From contig NZ_JBNAZM010000010.1 of the NCBI RefSeq assembly GCF_051195215.1, positions 58,610 to 122,609 on the forward strand: a stretch of 64,000 nucleotides of DNA, in the 5' to 3' direction. The translations under genes and the position numbers were made by a program. Under the pieces are notes generated by a model. That model was not told the DNA's origin. It worked only from the letters and a program-made list of their open reading frames with translations, and did not search any database. This stretch comes from Arhodomonas sp051195215 (GTDB taxonomy: Bacteria; Pseudomonadota; Gammaproteobacteria; Nitrococcales; Nitrococcaceae). How positions within the stretch are numbered: position 1 is the first letter of the stretch; each line of letters opens with the position of its first letter. Positions 60,177 through 64,000 of this stretch are shown piece by piece.

Positions 60177-60208
60177 GACCGCCCCCGGGGGCATAGCTGG
60201 GGGCGGTC
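60177..60208. terminator. Hairpin between convergent adhP and cobA
   Basis: GACCGCCCCC (60177-60186) and GGGGGCGGTC (60199-60208) pair perfectly over 10 bp around a 12-nt loop. It lies midway between the two stop codons and could serve both strands. No T tract. Confidence 0.55.
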
Positions 60209-60226
60209 AGGGGCGAGCATCTGGCG

Positions 60227-61036
60227 TCAGCACGTCGCGCCGGCGGGCAACGGCTCGCGTGCTTTCGCCAGTTCCGTCAATCCCACCGCCGGAGCCTGCG
60301 CGGCCACTTCGCCGATCACCAGCAATGCCGGACGGTCATCGATCGGGCACGGACCCAGGTCCGAGAGGCGGCAGCGCTCGACGGTCTCGTCGGCACGGGA
60401 GCCGGCGCGAATGACGGCGACGGGCAGTGCCGGCGGGATGCCCGCTGCGAGCAGCTGGCGCCGCAGTCGTGGCCACTGACGCAGTCCCATGTAGCACACC
60501 AGCGTTCGCCCGGGGCCGGCGATGGCGGGCCAGTACTGATCCGGCAGCTCACCGTGACGGCCGTGGGCGGTGATGAACGTGACCGCCGAGGCGGTGCCCC
60601 GCTGGGTCAACGGTATGCCCGTGGCAGCCGCGCAGCCGAGTGCGGCGGTGACGCCGGGCACGACCCGGCATGCCACATCCGCCGCCCGGCAGGCATCCAG
60701 CTCTTCGCCACCGCGCCCGAAGATGAACGGGTCGCCGCCCTTCAGTCTCACGACATGGCGACCGGCATGGGCGTGCTCGACGAGCAACTCGTTGATCGCA
60801 CTCTGGTTCAGGGTGTGACGGCCGCAACGCTTGCCGGCGTCGATCACCTGCGCCGACGGGGAGGCGAGCGCGATGATCTCCGGGTCCACAAGGCGGTCGT
60901 GGAGCACCACATCGGCTCGCCGGATCACCCGCAGGGCCTTGAGCGTGAGCAGCTCCGGGTCGCCGGGGCCGCAGCCCACGAGCCAGACGCCGCCGCGGTG
61001 AGCGTCGGTTGCCGACCGGGTCTTGTCGAAGTCCAT
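60227..61036 (-). CDS. cobA: Uroporphyrinogen-III C-methyltransferase (SUMT)
   Basis: 269 residues. SAM-site and signature blocks: WLVGCGPGDPELLTLKALRV, LHDRLVDPEIIALA, GKRCGRHTLNQSAINELLVE, RLKGGDPFIFGRGGEELDAC and PGVTAALGCAAATGIPLTQR. Single-domain CobA without the CysG N-terminal part. It makes precorrin-2 for siroheme and cobalamin. Placement after nasA indicates supply of siroheme to nitrite reductase. 27 nt after nasA. Confidence 0.95.
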   Translation of the reverse strand: MDFDKTRSATDAHRGGVWLVGCGPGDPELLTLKALRVIRRADVVLHDRLVDPEIIALASPSAQVIDAGKRCGRHTLNQSAINELLVEHAHAGRHVVRLKGGDPFIFGRGGEELDACRAADVACRVVPGVTAALGCAAATGIPLTQRGTASAVTFITAHGRHGELPDQYWPAIAGPGRTLVCYMGLRQWPRLRRQLLAAGIPPALPVAVIRAGSRADETVERCRLSDLGPCPIDDRPALLVIGEVAAQAPAVGLTELAKAREPLPAGATC

Positions 61037-61063
61037 GATCGAGTCACCTCCGGTTTCGGGCGG

Positions 61064-63526
61064 TCACTGCAACGGTGGCCGGCCCGTGAGCAGCGCCATG
61101 CGTTCGTGCTCGTCGAGCTCCGCCTGTGCGAACAGCCGAGAGAGCCAATGGGGTTCCGGCAAGTCGCCGCCGGCGCTGACGAATACGCAGGCCTCGAGGC
61201 GGCCGCCGACCAGGCGTGCGGCACGGTAGCGGCCCGCCTGCGGGTCCGCGTATTCGAGCCAGTCGTCATCGTCGTCCGCTTGCAACTGCGCCTGTGCCCA
61301 GTCGGTCCAGTCCCTCGGGGCCTCGCCTCCGGCCCACTCGTAACGCTCGAGCCCGTCGCCGGGCACTCGCACCCAGTAGTCCATGCCGGCGGAGTCGAGT
61401 CGGTGCCGGGATAGCGCCACTGCCTGCCATGCACGCTCGACGCGTTCGACACGCACCGGCGTGTGCTTGAATTCCGGTTCGCCGGATAACGGGCACACGG
61501 CCGGGTTCACGACTGCGCCGGTGCGCGCGCGGCTGGCGAATTGATCGTTCCAGTGCATCGGCAGAAAGACGTCACCGGGGGTCTGTTCCCCGGTGACCCG
61601 TGCGCGTACCTGGACATGCCCCCAGCGGCTGTCCACGCGGGCCAGATCGCCGTCGGCGAGACCGTACGCCTCGGCATCGGCGGGGTGGACGGCCAGCCGC
61701 GGTGCCGGTGTGTGCTCACACAGTCGCGGGGCGCGCGCAGAGCGCGTGAGGGTGTGCCAGTGATCGCGCACCCGGCCGGTGTTGAGCCGCAGCGGGTAGG
61801 TGTCGTTCGCGGCGTTCGCGGGTGACCGGGGTGTGACCGCCTGCAGATGCGCCCGTGCGTCGGCGGTGACGAACGCCCCGTCACAGAACAGTCGATCGGT
61901 GCCGGTGAGAGCCTGCGTCGGCACCGGCCACTGGATGGGGGCGAGAGCGTTGTAATCCGCCGCGGACAGCGATGCGAGGCCGCCGATGTCGAAGGCGAAG
62001 CGGCCGTCGTTGTCATGGGCGGACAGGCGCGCATGCTCGGCAAAGATGGCAGCGGGGCCGTCGTAGTCGAAGCCCGGATAGCCCATGCGTTGCGCCACCT
62101 GCGCGATCATCCACCAATCCGGACGGGCCTCGCCGGGCGCGGGCAGGAACGCCCGCTGGCGCGAGATGCGTCGTTCGGAATTGGTCACGGTGCCGTCCTT
62201 CTCGCCCCAGGCCGCCGCCGGCAGGAGGACGTCCGCCCAGGTGGCGGTGTCCGTCTCGCGGGTCATATCCGAGACCACCACGAGCTCGCAGCGCTGGAGT
62301 GCCTCGCGCACGCGGTCGGCGTCCGGGAGGCTCACCACCGGGTTGGTGGCGATGATCCACACGGCACGGACCTCACCGGCGTGGATGGCTTCGAAGAGAT
62401 CCACCGCCTTGAGACCGGGGTGGCGGGCGATGGTGGGGCTGTCCCAGAAAGCCTGCACGCTGTCGGCGTCGTCGAAGCCACGGTGCGCGGCGAGGGTGTT
62501 GGCGAGGCCGCCGACCTCGCGCCCGCCCATGGCGTTGGGCTGGCCGGTGAGCGACAGCGGTCCGGCACCCGGCTGCCCGATGCGGCCGGTGGCCAGGTGG
62601 CAGTTCACGATGGCGTTCACCTTGTCGGTGCCGCTGGAGGATTGGTTCACCCCCTGGGAGTAGCAGGTCACGGTGCGCGGGGTGGCGCTGAACCACTCGT
62701 AGAACATGGCGACGGCGCTTTCCTCGACGCCGCAGGCGCGGGCCACGTCGGCGGTGGTCGGCGCACTCTGCCGGGCGGCGGCGAGCGCCTCGTCGACGCC
62801 GGTGGTGTGCGCCTCCACGAATGCCCGGTCGATTACACCCTGGCGATCCAGGTGGGCGAGCAACCCGTTGAACAGCCACACGTCGGTGCCCGGACGAATG
62901 GGCAGGTGCAGATCGGATTCCTGCGCCGTTGCCGTGGCACGCGGGTCGATCACGACCACGCGCCGATCCGGGTGCACCTCGCGGGCGTCGCGCATGCGCC
63001 GGTAGAGAATGGGATGGCACCAGGCCGTGTTGCTGCCCACGAGTACGGTGAGCTCGGCGCTATCGAGGTCCGCGTAGCTGCCGGGCACGGCATCCTCGCC
63101 GAAGGCGCGCACGTGCCCGGCCACTGCCGAGGACATGCACAGCCGCGAGTTGGTATCGATGTTGGCCGAGCCGATGTAGCCCTTCATCAGCTTGTTGGCG
63201 AGGTAGTAGTCCTCGGTGAGGAGCTGCCCCGAGACGTAGAAGGCCACGGCGTCGGGCCCATACGTGTCAATGATGCGGCGAAACCCCTGGGCCACCTCGT
63301 CGAGCGCGCGGAACCAGGCGACCCGGCGGCCGCGAATCTCGGGATGGAGCAATCGCCCCTCCGCACCCACGGTTTCGCCGAGGTTCGCGCCCTTCGCGCA
63401 GAGGCGGCCGTGGTTGGCGGGGTGATCCGGGTCGCCGCGCACGGTTACGTCCGAACCAGTGCGCTCGGCGAGCACGCCGCAGCCCACCCCGCAGTAGGCG
63501 CAGGTGGTGCGAACCGCCTCGGTCAT
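61064..63526 (-). CDS. nasA: Assimilatory nitrate reductase catalytic subunit
   Basis: 820 residues from the ATG at 63526, overlapping nirD by 4 nt. N-terminal [4Fe-4S] cysteines C9, C12, C16 and C43. Molybdopterin oxidoreductase blocks: NIDTNSRLCMSSAVAGHVRA with the cysteine likely binding Mo, VGSNTAWCHPILYRRM, PIRPGTDVWLFNGLLAHL, YSQGVNQSSSGTDKVNAIVN. A C-terminal molydopterin dinucleotide-binding domain holds RLNTGRVRDHWHTLTRSARA. It reduces nitrate to nitrite in the cytosol. The protein ends at TGRPPLQ, so the C-terminal BFD-like [2Fe-2S] domain of some NasA proteins is missing. Confidence 0.95.
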   Translation of the reverse strand: MTEAVRTTCAYCGVGCGVLAERTGSDVTVRGDPDHPANHGRLCAKGANLGETVGAEGRLLHPEIRGRRVAWFRALDEVAQGFRRIIDTYGPDAVAFYVSGQLLTEDYYLANKLMKGYIGSANIDTNSRLCMSSAVAGHVRAFGEDAVPGSYADLDSAELTVLVGSNTAWCHPILYRRMRDAREVHPDRRVVVIDPRATATAQESDLHLPIRPGTDVWLFNGLLAHLDRQGVIDRAFVEAHTTGVDEALAAARQSAPTTADVARACGVEESAVAMFYEWFSATPRTVTCYSQGVNQSSSGTDKVNAIVNCHLATGRIGQPGAGPLSLTGQPNAMGGREVGGLANTLAAHRGFDDADSVQAFWDSPTIARHPGLKAVDLFEAIHAGEVRAVWIIATNPVVSLPDADRVREALQRCELVVVSDMTRETDTATWADVLLPAAAWGEKDGTVTNSERRISRQRAFLPAPGEARPDWWMIAQVAQRMGYPGFDYDGPAAIFAEHARLSAHDNDGRFAFDIGGLASLSAADYNALAPIQWPVPTQALTGTDRLFCDGAFVTADARAHLQAVTPRSPANAANDTYPLRLNTGRVRDHWHTLTRSARAPRLCEHTPAPRLAVHPADAEAYGLADGDLARVDSRWGHVQVRARVTGEQTPGDVFLPMHWNDQFASRARTGAVVNPAVCPLSGEPEFKHTPVRVERVERAWQAVALSRHRLDSAGMDYWVRVPGDGLERYEWAGGEAPRDWTDWAQAQLQADDDDDWLEYADPQAGRYRAARLVGGRLEACVFVSAGGDLPEPHWLSRLFAQAELDEHERMALLTGRPPLQ

Positions 63527-63861
63527 GACACCTCCGGGATGAGGCACAGGTGGACGACGCCGTCGCGCACGCTCACCGGGTAGCGCGGTGTGCTGCCTTC
63601 GTCCGGCTCCCGTGCGCAGCCGCTGGCGAGCTCGATACACCAGTTGTGCAGCGGGCAGTACACGCCCTTGCCGGCCACGATGCCCTGGGACAGCGGCCCG
63701 CCCTGGTGGGGGCAGCTATCGGCCAGGGCGAAGACTTCGTCGTCGGCGGTGCGAAACACGGCGACCGGCCCATTGGCCGTATCGACGGTGCGCGCGCCGC
63801 GTCGGGGAATCGCCGTGAGCGGGCCGACCTCGACCCAGTCGGTTCGTTCGGCAGCGGACAT
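63523..63861 (-). CDS. nirD: Nitrite reductase small subunit NirD (Rieske-type)
   Basis: 112 residues from the ATG at 63861; GGAGGA lies 10 nt upstream. Full Rieske motif: C50-P-H52 (DSCPHQGGPLSQG) and C69-x2-H72 (YCPLHNWCIELASG). Many NirD proteins lack these cysteines, so this one probably holds a [2Fe-2S] cluster. It partners with the large subunit NirB, not identifiable in the window. Overlaps nasA by 4 nt. Confidence 0.9.
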   Translation of the reverse strand: MSAAERTDWVEVGPLTAIPRRGARTVDTANGPVAVFRTADDEVFALADSCPHQGGPLSQGIVAGKGVYCPLHNWCIELASGCAREPDEGSTPRYPVSVRDGVVHLCLIPEVS

Positions 63862-63894
63862 GAACTCGTATCCTCCGATTGCAATGGGCATGGC

Positions 63895-63911
63895 TAGTGT
63901 CCAGGACACTA
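63895..63911. promoter_or_regulatory. 17-bp palindrome upstream of nirD
   Basis: TAGTGTCC-A-GGACACTA is a perfect 8-bp inverted repeat with a 1-nt centre, 34 nt before the nirD start. Its last three bases on the plus strand form the stop codon of the partial upstream gene. It could be an operator, an RNA hairpin or the edge of an inserted repeat. Confidence 0.45.
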
Positions 63912-64000
63912 AGGCCGCGGGCTCAGCCGACCTTCTATGGGCTGTCCCTTGTCAAGTCCTAAGCGGTCTTGCGTTATCGGGTCATCTGCAACCTCCGGTG
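63909..64000 (-). CDS. C-terminal end of an upstream gene (partial)
   Basis: One minus-strand frame stays open from the window edge to a TAG at 63909-63911 and reads PEVADDPITQDRLGLDKGQP then IEGRLSPRP. Composition is protein-like, and the position, 47 nt before nirD, is where the nitrite reductase large subunit or a nitrate transporter would lie. The fragment is too short to identify. Confidence 0.4.
   Translation of the reverse strand, partial: PEVADDPITQDRLGLDKGQPIEGRLSPRP

Noticed and set aside
61847..63583. 578-residue open frame opposite nasA
   Set aside because: Shadow of nasA; no recognisable motif or ribosome site.

Overview
The window is a GC-rich (about two thirds G+C by eye), almost fully coding chromosomal segment of a gammaproteobacterium. 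The gene content and order point to the Chromatiales/Ectothiorhodospiraceae side of the class, but this is inference from family types, not a phylogeny. The strongest clue is long-range synteny with the Pseudomonas aeruginosa pil/chp region: metW-metX, yggT-proC-yggS, pilT-pilU, pyrB with an inactive pyrC-like gene, pyrR, ruvX, yqgE, a tonB-type gene, gshB, then pilG-pilH-pilI-pilJ-pilK-chpA-chpB-chpC. No prophage, CRISPR array, intact insertion sequence, rRNA or tRNA gene was seen.

Layout. 0-3.2 kb: a PEBP-family protein, a DUF2252 protein and a LysR regulator. 3.3-8.6 kb: glycine cleavage P and T proteins and lipoyl synthase, with no gcvH. 8.9-11.4 kb: a TrpB-like enzyme with two small companions, a TusA-like protein and a tiny flagellar-rod-like protein. 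11.6-14.5 kb: purE-purK and rdgC. 14.6-20.0 kb: an AraC-type regulator divergent from a glucose/mannose-type ABC importer. 20.3-24.2 kb: tesA head to head with the ybbA-ybbP exporter-like pair. 24.3-25.0 kb: a cobalamin riboswitch with its own promoter and a visible Shine-Dalgarno-sequestering hairpin, controlling an unrecognised 147-residue protein. 25.1-28.9 kb: cysQ-nudE, a conserved hypothetical, a histone-deacetylase-family protein and a DUF4426 protein.

29.0-35.2 kb: methionine (metXW) and proline (proC) biosynthesis, PLP homeostasis (yggS) and the twitching ATPases pilT and pilU. 35.5-39.4 kb: a pyrimidine operon whose genes mostly overlap by 4 nt (ruvX-pyrR-pyrB-pyrC'-flavoprotein-like). 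39.5-45.3 kb: yqgE and an operon gshA-gshB-apbE-NusG II-Gx transporter-tonB. 45.4-57.6 kb: the complete chemosensory (Chp) pathway for type IV pilus motility, including a 2008-residue ChpA. 57.7-64 kb: rsmE, a zinc alcohol dehydrogenase, and an assimilatory nitrate/nitrite cluster (nirD-nasA-cobA), in which CobA makes the siroheme precursor needed by nitrite reductase.

The two most unusual signals lie outside the genes. One is the riboswitch-controlled orphan gene. The other is a family of dispersed intergenic elements built from ACTTG-type short repeats arranged as inverted arms, often around a GC-rich hairpin. I count about seven copies at five or six intergenic loci, often abutting stop codons. 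A perfect 25-bp-arm hairpin at 35524-35576 follows one of these copies and encodes the last codons of its neighbour.
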